DNA of 64,000 nucleotides from G965227875 sp965227875 (lineage in GTDB: Bacteria; Pseudomonadota; Alphaproteobacteria; Rhizobiales; JAJFHC01): positions 248,001 through 312,000 of the forward strand of contig OZ245783.1 in the NCBI GenBank assembly GCA_965227875.1. Direction: 5' to 3'. The position numbers and the translations under genes are program-made. Within the stretch, counting starts at the first letter, position 1. Each line of letters begins with the position of its first letter. Positions 52,694 through 61,071 of the stretch are shown here, piece by piece. The notes under the pieces are model-generated. The model did not search any database. It was not told the DNA's origin and was given only the letters and a program-made list of their open reading frames with translations.

Positions 52694-54024
52694 ACATGCT
52701 GCCCCAGGAATTCATCCGCACGAAACGCGATGGCGGGACGCTGGCGCCCGAAGACATGGCCCGTTTCATACGCGGCCTGACGGATGGTTCGGTGACCGAA
52801 GGCCAAGCCGCAGCCTTCGCCATGGCCGTGTTCTTCCGGGGGCTCGACCGCGACGAGACCGTGGCCCTGACACTCGCCATGCGGGATTCCGGCACCGTGC
52901 TGGACTGGACCGGGCTCGACCTGCCCGGCCCGGTGGTCGACAAGCACTCGACGGGTGGGGTCGGCGACAACGTGTCCCTCATGCTGGCCCCGATGCTTGC
53001 CGCGGCAGGCGCCTGTGTCCCGATGATCTCGGGCCGGGGCCTTGGCCATACCGGCGGCACGCTCGACAAACTCGACTCGATTCCCGGCTACGACACCGCC
53101 CCGGGTCTCGGGCTCTTCCGCAAGACCGTGATCGAAGCCGGCTGCGCGATCATTGGCCAGACCGACGACCTCGCACCGGCCGACCGCCGGCTCTACGGGG
53201 TGCGCGATGTGACGGCGACGGTTGAATCGATCCCGTTGATAACCGCCTCCATCCTGTCCAAGAAGCTCGCCGCGGGCCTGCGGGCCCTGGTGCTCGACGT
53301 CAAGACGGGAACGGGCGCCTTCATGTCCACCACCGAAGCCGCCACCGACCTGGCCCGCAACCTCGTCACGGTCGCCAACGGTGCCGGACTGCCGACGACG
53401 GCGCTCGTCACCGACATGAACGCGCCGCTTGCCCCGATCGCGGGCAACGCGGTCGAGGTGCGCCAGGCCGTGAACTTCCTCACCGGCCGGGACGCGACAC
53501 CACGCCTGCGCGAGGTGAACCTTCGACTGGGTGCCGAACTCATGGTGACGGCGGGCCTCGCCGAGACATCCGAAGACGCGGTCCCGCGTCTTGAAAGCGT
53601 ACTGGACTCGGGCGCCGCGGCGGAGCGTTTCGCGAGAATGGTCCGTTGTCTCGGCGGCCCCGCGGACATTCTCGAAAGGAGCGACGACCTGCTCCCGCTC
53701 GCGCCCCTGAGCGTGCCGGTCACCGTGCCGCAGGACGCGATCGTGCGGGGCGTCGACACCCGCGCGCTGGGTCTCGCGGTCATCGAACTGGGGGGCGGAC
53801 GTCGGCGCGCGGCCGACCGGATCGATCATTCCGTCGGTCTCTCCGGCCTGGCCGGACCCGGCGACGAGGCCGGCCCCGACCGGCCGCTCGCCCTCGTCCA
53901 CGCACGCGACCGGGCGGACGCCGACCGGGCCGTCGCACTCATCTCGGCGGCCTACGAAGTCGGGTCGGAACCTCCTGAAGTTCTCCCGGTCATTCATGCC
54001 CACATTGCCGGTCCCGACACATGA
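52690..54024 (+). CDS. deoA: Thymidine phosphorylase
   Basis: Splits thymidine and deoxyuridine to base and deoxyribose-1-phosphate. 444 residues (E. coli 440). The phosphate-binding signature is VVDKHSTGGVGDN, followed by SGRGLGHTGGTLDKLDSIPG and LDVKTGTGAFM. It starts at a GTG overlapping the preceding stop; an ATG two codons later is also possible. It overlaps deoB by ATGA. Confidence 0.94.
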   Translation: MNMLPQEFIRTKRDGGTLAPEDMARFIRGLTDGSVTEGQAAAFAMAVFFRGLDRDETVALTLAMRDSGTVLDWTGLDLPGPVVDKHSTGGVGDNVSLMLAPMLAAAGACVPMISGRGLGHTGGTLDKLDSIPGYDTAPGLGLFRKTVIEAGCAIIGQTDDLAPADRRLYGVRDVTATVESIPLITASILSKKLAAGLRALVLDVKTGTGAFMSTTEAATDLARNLVTVANGAGLPTTALVTDMNAPLAPIAGNAVEVRQAVNFLTGRDATPRLREVNLRLGAELMVTAGLAETSEDAVPRLESVLDSGAAAERFARMVRCLGGPADILERSDDLLPLAPLSVPVTVPQDAIVRGVDTRALGLAVIELGGGRRRAADRIDHSVGLSGLAGPGDEAGPDRPLALVHARDRADADRAVALISAAYEVGSEPPEVLPVIHAHIAGPDT

Positions 54025-55244
54025 CCCGCGCCTTCATTCTCGTGCTCGACTCGCTCGGGATCGGCGGCGCACCGGATGCGGAAAGGTTCGGTGACGAGGG
54101 ATCGAACACGCTCGGTCACATCGCCGAGGCCTGTGCGGCCGGACACGCCCGCAGGAACGGCGACAGGTCCGGGCCCTTGCAGGTTCCGCATCTCCTTCGC
54201 CTCGGTCTCGGCAATGCCGCCCGGGCGGCGGCGGGGGCAATCGTGGCCGGCCTCGAACCGGCCGACGATCCTGAGGCCCAGTGGGGTGTCGGCATCGAAA
54301 TCTCGAACGGCAAGGACACGCCATCCGGGCACTGGGAGATCGCCGGTGTGCCCGTGCGTTTCGACTGGGGCTACTTCCCGGACACGGTCCCGTGCTTTCC
54401 CGAAGACCTTGTGCGGTCGCTGCTCGAAGCGGGGAAGCTTCCGGGCATACTCGGCAACTGCCATGCGTCGGGAACCGAGATCATCGCGCGCCTTGGCGAG
54501 GAACACGTGGCGACCGGCAAGCCGATCGTCTACACCTCCGCGGACTCGGTGCTCCAGATCGCCTGCCACGAGACCTCCTTCGGGCTGGAGCGTCTCTACG
54601 ACCTGTGCGGCACGGCCCGGCATCTCGTCGACCCTCTCAACATAGGCCGCGTCATCGCGCGCCCCTTTGTCGGCGGCTCCGCCGAGACCTTCGTGCGCAC
54701 CGCGAACCGCAAGGACTTTTCCGTCCCGCCTCCCGAACCGACACTGCTCGACCGGCTCGAGACGGAGGGGCGTTCAGTCATCTCGATCGGCAAGATCGGA
54801 GACATATTCGCTCATCGCGGGACCGGCCGGGTCGTAAAGGCTGCCGGCAATGAGGCGCTCTTCGAGGCGATGCTGCTCTCGATGGAGGATCTCGAAGACG
54901 GGGGCCTCATGTTCGTGAATTTCGTCGATTTCGACACGCTCTACGGCCACCGGCGCGACGTTGCCGGCTATGCCGGCGCAATCGAGTCCTTCGATCGTCT
55001 GCTGCCCCGTTTCCTCGACCGGCTCCAGCCGGGCGACATGGCGGTCATGACGGCGGACCACGGATGCGACCCCACGTGGACGGGGACCGATCACACCCGC
55101 GAATGCGTCCCCATCCTCTGCTTCGGCCCGGACATCCGGCCGGGTTCCATCGGACACCGCTCCGGTTTCGCCGATATCGGCCAGACCGTCGCGGCCCATC
55201 TGGGCATCGCGCCCCTCGCCCATGGAACCTCCTGGGTCCCGTGA
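54021..55244 (+). CDS. deoB: Phosphopentomutase
   Basis: Interconverts (deoxy)ribose-1-phosphate and -5-phosphate, feeding the products of the phosphorylases into central metabolism. 407 residues, as in E. coli. The alkaline-phosphatase-like metal core shows FILVLDSLGIGGAPD (Asp ligand), DHGCDPTW and GTDHTRE. Last gene of the salvage set; the YcaO gene begins 18 bases later. Confidence 0.95.
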   Translation: MTRAFILVLDSLGIGGAPDAERFGDEGSNTLGHIAEACAAGHARRNGDRSGPLQVPHLLRLGLGNAARAAAGAIVAGLEPADDPEAQWGVGIEISNGKDTPSGHWEIAGVPVRFDWGYFPDTVPCFPEDLVRSLLEAGKLPGILGNCHASGTEIIARLGEEHVATGKPIVYTSADSVLQIACHETSFGLERLYDLCGTARHLVDPLNIGRVIARPFVGGSAETFVRTANRKDFSVPPPEPTLLDRLETEGRSVISIGKIGDIFAHRGTGRVVKAAGNEALFEAMLLSMEDLEDGGLMFVNFVDFDTLYGHRRDVAGYAGAIESFDRLLPRFLDRLQPGDMAVMTADHGCDPTWTGTDHTRECVPILCFGPDIRPGSIGHRSGFADIGQTVAAHLGIAPLAHGTSWVP

Positions 55245-55262
55245 CGACGACGCAGGATTGTC

Positions 55263-56612
55263 ATGCAGGACCATCGGCAGCTTTTCCGGGAATGCGTGAA
55301 GATGCTCGACGGGCCGGCGGACGGCCCCGTGCAAGGAACGGCGGCCGATCGCCTGATGACCGCGCTGGGATATTCGGGTGCCGGAGGTCCCCCGCCCGAC
55401 CATGAGACGGTCAGGAACCGGCGGGCGCTCCTGGAACTCGCGGGCCGCATGGATCGCGTTTTCACCTTGCCCATGCCGCACGCCGCTGGCGCGCATTTTT
55501 GCGGCGCGGAACTCTCACATGCGTCTTTCGGGCTGGAAGGTTGCAGCCCCGCCACCATCGGCACCGGCGGACGCGGTGAGACCTACAGCGAAGCGTTCGA
55601 AAGCTGCATGGGAGAAACAGCCGGTTACCTCTCGTTCCTGATGCACGAAAACGACCGGGCCCGTGCACTGCCCCTTGCCGCGGCAGAGGCTCACCTCCCC
55701 GGGACAGACACGTTGACGTGGTTGTACGACGGTCTCGGCCACCGGCCACGTTATCCCGACGCCATCGAATGGTGCCTGGCGGAGCCGCTTTCAGGGGGCG
55801 ACCCCGTCGCGATCCCGTTTCACCTGTGCTTCCGCGACGCCGGGCCACAGGACCGTTCGCACCGCCCGGCTCTCAGCAACGGGGTCGGTTGCGGCCCGAC
55901 CGGAGAAGCTGCCCTGCTTGACGCTCTCCTGGAAGTCATCGAACGCGACGCGGCCGCCCTGTGGTGGTACGGATGCGCTCCGGCGGCGAACCTGCCGGCG
56001 GCTCTCGGGGCCGGTTCCCCCTTCGCGTCCTGGGTCCACGCCATCCGGGGCCGTGACGCGGACACACGGCGATTGTGGTTCCTCGACATCACAACAGACA
56101 TCGGCATCCCGGTTGTCGCTGCGCTGTCGTGCAATGCAGACGGTTTCGGCATCGCCGCCGGGTTCAGCGCCGCCACCGACCTCGAGACGGCCACGCGCAA
56201 GGCGCTCCTTGAGTTATGCCAAATGGAACTAGCCCGCATGCTGTCACTGCAAGGGGCCTCGCAAGCCGATCGACAAGGCAATTCACAGGCATCGCCGCAC
56301 ACCCGCAACGCGACGGAAACGCTGAACCGGTCCGACTATCCGGCCTTCACGGCCTCCCGTGCGGCCTCCAGCCATGTTGGTGCAGGCGGGAAAAGCCGGA
56401 TTTCCCACTGCGTGGACTGCATATCGAAGGCGGGATACTCGATATATTCTGTCAACCTGACCCGGGGATATTTGGATATTCCATGTGTTCGCGTATTTAT
56501 TCCCGGCTTCCAGGCGCCATGCCCGGAATGGACCAGCAAACGGCTGTCACGAATTCTTGTCGAAAACGGTCACCCACCGGATATGTGGACGAAGATCCCG
56601 TTCCTTGTCTAA
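55263..56612 (+). CDS. Divergent YcaO-family enzyme
   Basis: 449 residues. YcaO enzymes activate backbone amides with ATP to form azolines, thioamides or amidines on peptides. Visible here: a first glycine/Glu region GTGGRGETYSEAFESCMGE (100-118), SNGVGCGPTGEAALLDALLE with EVIERDA (205-230), and ATRKALLELCQ (310-320). At the first site the usual ExxER is E118-T-A-G-Y, so a metal-binding Glu and the Arg are lost. The C terminus is Pro-containing (HPPDMWTKIPFLV) but not PxPxP. It starts 18 bases after deoB with AGGA upstream. The last 400 bases are less GC-rich than the surroundings. No E1-like partner or flavin dehydrogenase gene is nearby. Confidence 0.78.
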   Translation: MQDHRQLFRECVKMLDGPADGPVQGTAADRLMTALGYSGAGGPPPDHETVRNRRALLELAGRMDRVFTLPMPHAAGAHFCGAELSHASFGLEGCSPATIGTGGRGETYSEAFESCMGETAGYLSFLMHENDRARALPLAAAEAHLPGTDTLTWLYDGLGHRPRYPDAIEWCLAEPLSGGDPVAIPFHLCFRDAGPQDRSHRPALSNGVGCGPTGEAALLDALLEVIERDAAALWWYGCAPAANLPAALGAGSPFASWVHAIRGRDADTRRLWFLDITTDIGIPVVAALSCNADGFGIAAGFSAATDLETATRKALLELCQMELARMLSLQGASQADRQGNSQASPHTRNATETLNRSDYPAFTASRAASSHVGAGGKSRISHCVDCISKAGYSIYSVNLTRGYLDIPCVRVFIPGFQAPCPEWTSKRLSRILVENGHPPDMWTKIPFLV

Positions 56613-56699
56613 GTTTCCCGATAATCCTATAAACATTCTTGTAACAAAAATCGGACTCTCGATAGACGAACCGGTCCGGAACGGTCTCGTCCGGAGAAC

Positions 56700-58769
56700 A
56701 TGACAATGGATTCGCCGTGCAGGGTCGTCGAATCGCCTGAGCTCTATGTGAATGTCTTCGGAGGCTTCGCGCTGCGGGATGCCGGTGGCCGATCCATCGC
56801 CGTGTCCAATCGCAAGGCCTGCGGGATCCTTGCTTATCTCACCCTCAACCAGCACCCGACGGAAGGCCGCGAGAGGCTCGCCGGGCTCTTCTGGAGCGAC
56901 CGGACCGAAGCCAATGCGAGGGCCTCCCTGCGGCAGTGCCTGAAGCAATTGCGGACGACGTTCGATCAGGCCGGGATTTCAGCGCTCGACACCCGCCGCA
57001 ACGACATCACACTGGACGTGCGCAAGGTCAACGCGGACGTGTGGGATGTGCTGGGACATGCCGAACGCCGAAACGCGCATGGACTGCTCCTCCGCGAGAA
57101 ACGCCTGACCGAGGCGCTTCTCGCGGGCTTCGACGATCTCGATGCGGAATTCAGGGTGTGGCTCGTCGTGCAACGTCAGAACCTGCAGGAACGCATCGTG
57201 AGGTCTCTGGAAGACTGCCTCTCCGAAACAGGAAATGCCGATGTTCCCGCCGAAACGGCGCGTGTGGCGCAGGCTCTCATCAATCTCGACCCGACGCACG
57301 AGGTCGCGTGCCGCAGCCTCATCCGCGCTTATGCCGACCAGGGAGACGTGTCGGGAGCCCTCAAGGTCTACGGCCGCCTGTGGGACCACCTCGACGACGA
57401 ATACGGCATGGAGCCTTCATCCCAGACCCAGGACCTGATCGTCCAGATCAAGTCGGGCGAGTATGTCGCAAGGCCGCACGCCGTCAAGGTGCAGACGCAG
57501 GCCCAGGTGCGCGTGGCCGGCGCTGCGAGCCCGCACGGCTACACTCCGCCGCTGGCCGTTCAGGAGACAAAGCTGACGCTCGTGGTCGGTTCGTTCGACG
57601 GGCGCCATATCCCGGACGAGCAACAATATCTGTGCTGGGGTTTCCGGCACGACCTGATCGCGAGCCTGGTGCGGTTCCGCGAATGGTCGATCATCGACGA
57701 CGAGGAACAGACCTTCAGTGCGGCGCGCAACGGTTCATCCGACGACAAGTACGCGATCGACGCCCAGTTCCGTTCCTTCGGCGAGGACCTCTACGTCACG
57801 CTGAACCTCAAGGAACTCGCGACGAACGTGGTGATCTGGAGCGACCGCCATTCCCTCGTCGGGCAAAGCCCCTATTCCGCTCACCAGTACATCATTCGCC
57901 GCATCGCGGTCGCGTTGAACGTTCACCTTTCCGTCGAGAGGCTTTCGCGCGTGGTCGAGGCGCCGGACGTCTCGATGGCGGTCTACGACCGCTGGCTCTA
58001 TGGCCAGTCGCTCACCCTCGAGTGGCGGCCGGAGGTCAGGGAACACGCCCGCAGCGTGTTCCAGACGATCATCGCCGAGAACCCCGAGTTCGGCGCGGCC
58101 TACAGCAGTCTGGTGCAGATCGAGAACTCGGACCACTTCGTGTTCCCGGGTCTCTTCCGCTCCATCGAGCGCGAGAAGAAGGCGCTCGAACTTGCCAAGA
58201 CGGCGGTGCGGGTCGATCCGCTCGACTCGCGCACCCAGCTCAGCCTCGCCTGGTCCTACGCCCTGAACGGAATGTTCGACAGGGCCGCGCGCAATCACAT
58301 GCTGGCCTACGAACTCAACGAGAACGATCCCTGGACGATCGTGTCCGCGGCCATGGGGCTGACCTTCTGCGGCCACTACGAGGAAGGCCGCAGGCTTGCC
58401 GACCAGGCCCTCGCCCTCGATCTGAGGCCGACCAAGTCGCATTGGGGCTATCAGACGAGCATCCGGTACCTGTGCGGCGATTTCGAACAGGCCGCCGCAG
58501 CCGCCGAAAGCGCCGGGACGGCGATGTACGACCTGTCCGCATGGCATGCCGCGGCGCTCGCGCAACTTGGCCGCAAGCGGGAAGCCGAGAAGGTCGCCAG
58601 GCGTTTTCTTGCCGACGTGAGGGCAAACTGGTGCGGCACGGACAATCCCAGCGACGAGAACATTGCCGCCTGGTTCATGCAGTGCTTCCCGATCAGGGAC
58701 AGCTCGGCGCTGGACAGCCTGCGGACCGGCATCCGGGAAGCGGGAATTCCCGCACCCGAACTGAACTGA
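56700..58769 (+). CDS. SARP-type transcriptional regulator with BTAD and TPR domains
   Basis: 689 residues. An OmpR-like winged helix (about 15-105, YVNVFGGFALRDAGGRSIAV) is followed by a bacterial transcriptional activation domain (110-252, ending HLDDEYGMEPSSQTQDLI). A middle domain (about 280-410) resembles the nucleotide-independent FlgO/adenylate-cyclase-linked type. The C-terminal half is tetratricopeptide-like (430-670, AYSSLVQIENSDHF, AARNHMLAYELNENDPW). SARP proteins usually activate secondary-metabolite genes. It lies between the YcaO gene and the NHLP-like peptide gene. An AT-rich promoter-like stretch precedes it (56610-56660). Start at 56700 or 56706. Confidence 0.85.
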   Translation: MTMDSPCRVVESPELYVNVFGGFALRDAGGRSIAVSNRKACGILAYLTLNQHPTEGRERLAGLFWSDRTEANARASLRQCLKQLRTTFDQAGISALDTRRNDITLDVRKVNADVWDVLGHAERRNAHGLLLREKRLTEALLAGFDDLDAEFRVWLVVQRQNLQERIVRSLEDCLSETGNADVPAETARVAQALINLDPTHEVACRSLIRAYADQGDVSGALKVYGRLWDHLDDEYGMEPSSQTQDLIVQIKSGEYVARPHAVKVQTQAQVRVAGAASPHGYTPPLAVQETKLTLVVGSFDGRHIPDEQQYLCWGFRHDLIASLVRFREWSIIDDEEQTFSAARNGSSDDKYAIDAQFRSFGEDLYVTLNLKELATNVVIWSDRHSLVGQSPYSAHQYIIRRIAVALNVHLSVERLSRVVEAPDVSMAVYDRWLYGQSLTLEWRPEVREHARSVFQTIIAENPEFGAAYSSLVQIENSDHFVFPGLFRSIEREKKALELAKTAVRVDPLDSRTQLSLAWSYALNGMFDRAARNHMLAYELNENDPWTIVSAAMGLTFCGHYEEGRRLADQALALDLRPTKSHWGYQTSIRYLCGDFEQAAAAAESAGTAMYDLSAWHAAALAQLGRKREAEKVARRFLADVRANWCGTDNPSDENIAAWFMQCFPIRDSSALDSLRTGIREAGIPAPELN

Positions 58770-58851
58770 CCGGCGCTTGCGCGCTCGGCCCGTCTCCCGG
58801 ATATGACGAACCGGAAAACGGGCAAGAGTTCGCGCGGCAGCCTGCCTGAGG

Positions 58852-59229
58852 TCAAACGCAGCGGCTCAGCATGTAATCGCCGACCCTGAAGCTGTAGGCG
58901 CGCAGCGGATCGTCCTCGGTGCGGATCCCGCTCGGGCTGTTCGGGTCGTACTCCTCGGGAAACGAATACCCGTTGTCTTCCATCTTGTGCAGGGACTCCT
59001 GCACCCGACCCTTGGCCGGCAGCATGAGGTGCGTTTCCATGGTCGCGCCTTCGAGCGGCGTATCCTCGTGGATGACGAACTTGTGGCCCTCCGGGACCTC
59101 CACGAACTGTGCGAGTTCCCCGTCGGGGTCGGCCAGCAGACGCTGGCGCTTCTCGTCGTTTGTCGCCGCTTCGATCATGTAGCGGCCGAACGCGATCTTG
59201 TTCATGACACGGGGGTATTTGACTGACAT
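58852..59229 (-). CDS. NHLP-like putative RiPP precursor peptide
   Basis: 125 residues, started by AGGAGG six bases before the ATG. Residues 16-72 (RYMIEAATNDEKRQRLLADP, then VEVPEGHKFVIHEDTP and THLMLP) follow the pattern of nitrile-hydratase-derived leader peptides. Those are the N-terminal part of the enzyme alpha subunit kept without the metal-binding C-x-x-C-S-C loop. The remaining 50 residues are a variable, acidic, Tyr/Pro/Asp-rich tail with seven Ser/Thr and one Cys, at position 124 of 125 (SRCV). No Gly-Gly cleavage site is seen. It follows the heme peroxidase gene by 45 bases and is probably co-transcribed. An alternative is a stand-alone NHLP-fold protein of unrelated role. Confidence 0.6.
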   Translation of the reverse strand: MSVKYPRVMNKIAFGRYMIEAATNDEKRQRLLADPDGELAQFVEVPEGHKFVIHEDTPLEGATMETHLMLPAKGRVQESLHKMEDNGYSFPEEYDPNSPSGIRTEDDPLRAYSFRVGDYMLSRCV

Positions 59230-59274
59230 CTGTAGCCTCCTTGTGTGGTGGCGCGTCCAGTTCGCACCGTTGGT

Positions 59275-60852
59275 TCAGCTCTGGATATTTTCGCCCATGG
59301 CGATCTCGATGATTTCCCGGATCGAACGCCCCTCCTCCGTCCCGGGCCCACGCCCGGGGCCGCCGGCGAAGAGAGATCCGAAAGCGCTCGCGAATAGCAC
59401 CGAGCCCACCGGGCCGAGCCGCCGCCCCTCGCGGATAACCGCGCCTTCCTGCAGGACGTAGTAGTAGAGCGGCGTGTCCCACATCAGCGCCGGGAAACGG
59501 TCGAGCACGTCGTCGATCGCGTCCGCCGCCAGATGCTGGTCGTGATGGAGGATGGCCCCGGCACGCATGGCCTCGCCTTCGATGACGTCGATCTCAATCA
59601 GCGTGCCGAGCCGCCGCGCGAGGGCCTTCGCTATTCTCTGCCCGGACGGGAGGTAGTGTTCGGCGCATCGCCACAGATCGAGGAAACCGAGCGCATCACG
59701 CTTGTAGGCGGGAATACGGTTGACGAGATCGCTCGCGATGAAAGGCCCGATGCGACGGCTCTTCTGCGGCGCGACGGCCGTATCGATGTCGAAGAAACGC
59801 CTCCAGTCCAGCACCCAGTCGGCCGGCATCGGCATCTGCTTCGCATCGCCCACGCTGGAAAACGCCAGTACCTGCCGCATGGTGCTCAATTCCCGCGGCA
59901 GGTAATCGTTCATGTCGTAGACGCCACGCACCATCGCATGGCCCATGCGGCCGGCCGCGGCCATGAATTCGAGCGGAATTCCGGGACTTGAGCAGACATC
60001 CCGGAGTTCGGCGCCGAGCGCTGTGTCGCTGCGTTCGAACAGGGCGGCGAAGACATCCTCGTCGAGCAGGCGCCGCAGGTAGTCGTTCACCAGGACATGC
60101 CGATAGTCCCGCGTACAGCGTCCCCTCGCGGCGACGAACGCTTCCTCGTTGGTCGCACCTCTCCCCTTCGCGTCGCGCGCCAGGGCGTTGTGGTAGCGCG
60201 CGAAGAGCAAATGGAACTGCGAGATGATCGCATGGTCGTCGTTGCGGCGGTCCGCGATGAGCGGATCCGCGCAGATCGGCCGGGTGCCGTTTTCTGGCTC
60301 CTGCCGGATATCGAGGCCATCATCTTCGCTCACGCGCGGCAGATCCAGCGGACACCGGTGCGGCAGGTGGCCGTTCTCACGCATCAGGGCGCGCCGCGTC
60401 CGCCCCACCTTGAGCAGGTACCGGACGTCGTCCCGCGGGTCGTCCGACCGCTGGTAGAGATTTGCCGAGACGTCCGGACCGTCGCCATAAAGACTGCCCA
60501 GGTCGGGAACCGGCGAGTGGACGTTGATCGCGACGATTTCGTTTCCGGCCCAGCCCGCGGCTTTCTCGCGACTTGAATAGGTGATGTCGTGGATCACGAA
60601 CTGGCCGAAATACGTGTAGCCGGCATCGATGTCGGGATTGTCGTCCGCCGCCGACACATCCTTGACCTCCGCCATCGCGAGACGGAGGGCATCGAGGGCG
60701 GCCCTCGCATCCTCCTCGCCGCCGCCTACACCGGCCCAGGCGGGCAGGCTGGGAAAGAGCGCGTAGTACTCGTTGCGCGACGATGCACTGCGGGTGTTTC
60801 GCACGCTTCCGCCCGCTCCGACAGCGCGCATCGCGTCGGCTCCATGCGCCAT
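59275..60852 (-). CDS. Animal-type heme peroxidase (peroxinectin/MPO-like)
   Basis: 525 residues from the ATG at 60852, chosen because GGAG lies eight bases upstream; a start at 60876 adds eight residues. The distal heme motif is YFGQFVIHDITYS (His88-Asp89). The proximal region reads NDDHAIISQFHLLFARYHNALA (His214, His221), matching the HxLxxREHN pattern of the animal peroxidase superfamily, with YHN in place of EHN. No signal peptide is seen, so it is likely cytoplasmic. It is the upstream partner of the NHLP-like peptide gene, suggesting it oxidises or cross-links that product, or defends against peroxide. Confidence 0.82.
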   Translation of the reverse strand: MAHGADAMRAVGAGGSVRNTRSASSRNEYYALFPSLPAWAGVGGGEEDARAALDALRLAMAEVKDVSAADDNPDIDAGYTYFGQFVIHDITYSSREKAAGWAGNEIVAINVHSPVPDLGSLYGDGPDVSANLYQRSDDPRDDVRYLLKVGRTRRALMRENGHLPHRCPLDLPRVSEDDGLDIRQEPENGTRPICADPLIADRRNDDHAIISQFHLLFARYHNALARDAKGRGATNEEAFVAARGRCTRDYRHVLVNDYLRRLLDEDVFAALFERSDTALGAELRDVCSSPGIPLEFMAAAGRMGHAMVRGVYDMNDYLPRELSTMRQVLAFSSVGDAKQMPMPADWVLDWRRFFDIDTAVAPQKSRRIGPFIASDLVNRIPAYKRDALGFLDLWRCAEHYLPSGQRIAKALARRLGTLIEIDVIEGEAMRAGAILHHDQHLAADAIDDVLDRFPALMWDTPLYYYVLQEGAVIREGRRLGPVGSVLFASAFGSLFAGGPGRGPGTEEGRSIREIIEIAMGENIQS

Positions 60853-61071
60853 TTCGTGATCTCCGGTAGGCGGCATCTGCGTTGCCGCAACGCCGAGGAG
60901 ATCAACAGCCCGGATGTGAATCTTGCGTGATTCAATCGCGAATCGAACCGCGGCCCCGCGTGAATCCCGCCGGCCGGCGACCGGAGATTTTTCCTCTTGT
61001 GATTTCGGTGGACACGCGGTTTCTATAGGCTCTCCAGCCTCCCCCTACCGTCAGAGAAGGAACAGACGCCG

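Noticed and set aside
60997..61029. TTGTGA...TATAGG as the promoter of the M20 gene
   Set aside because: The spacing of 21 bases is too long for a standard promoter.
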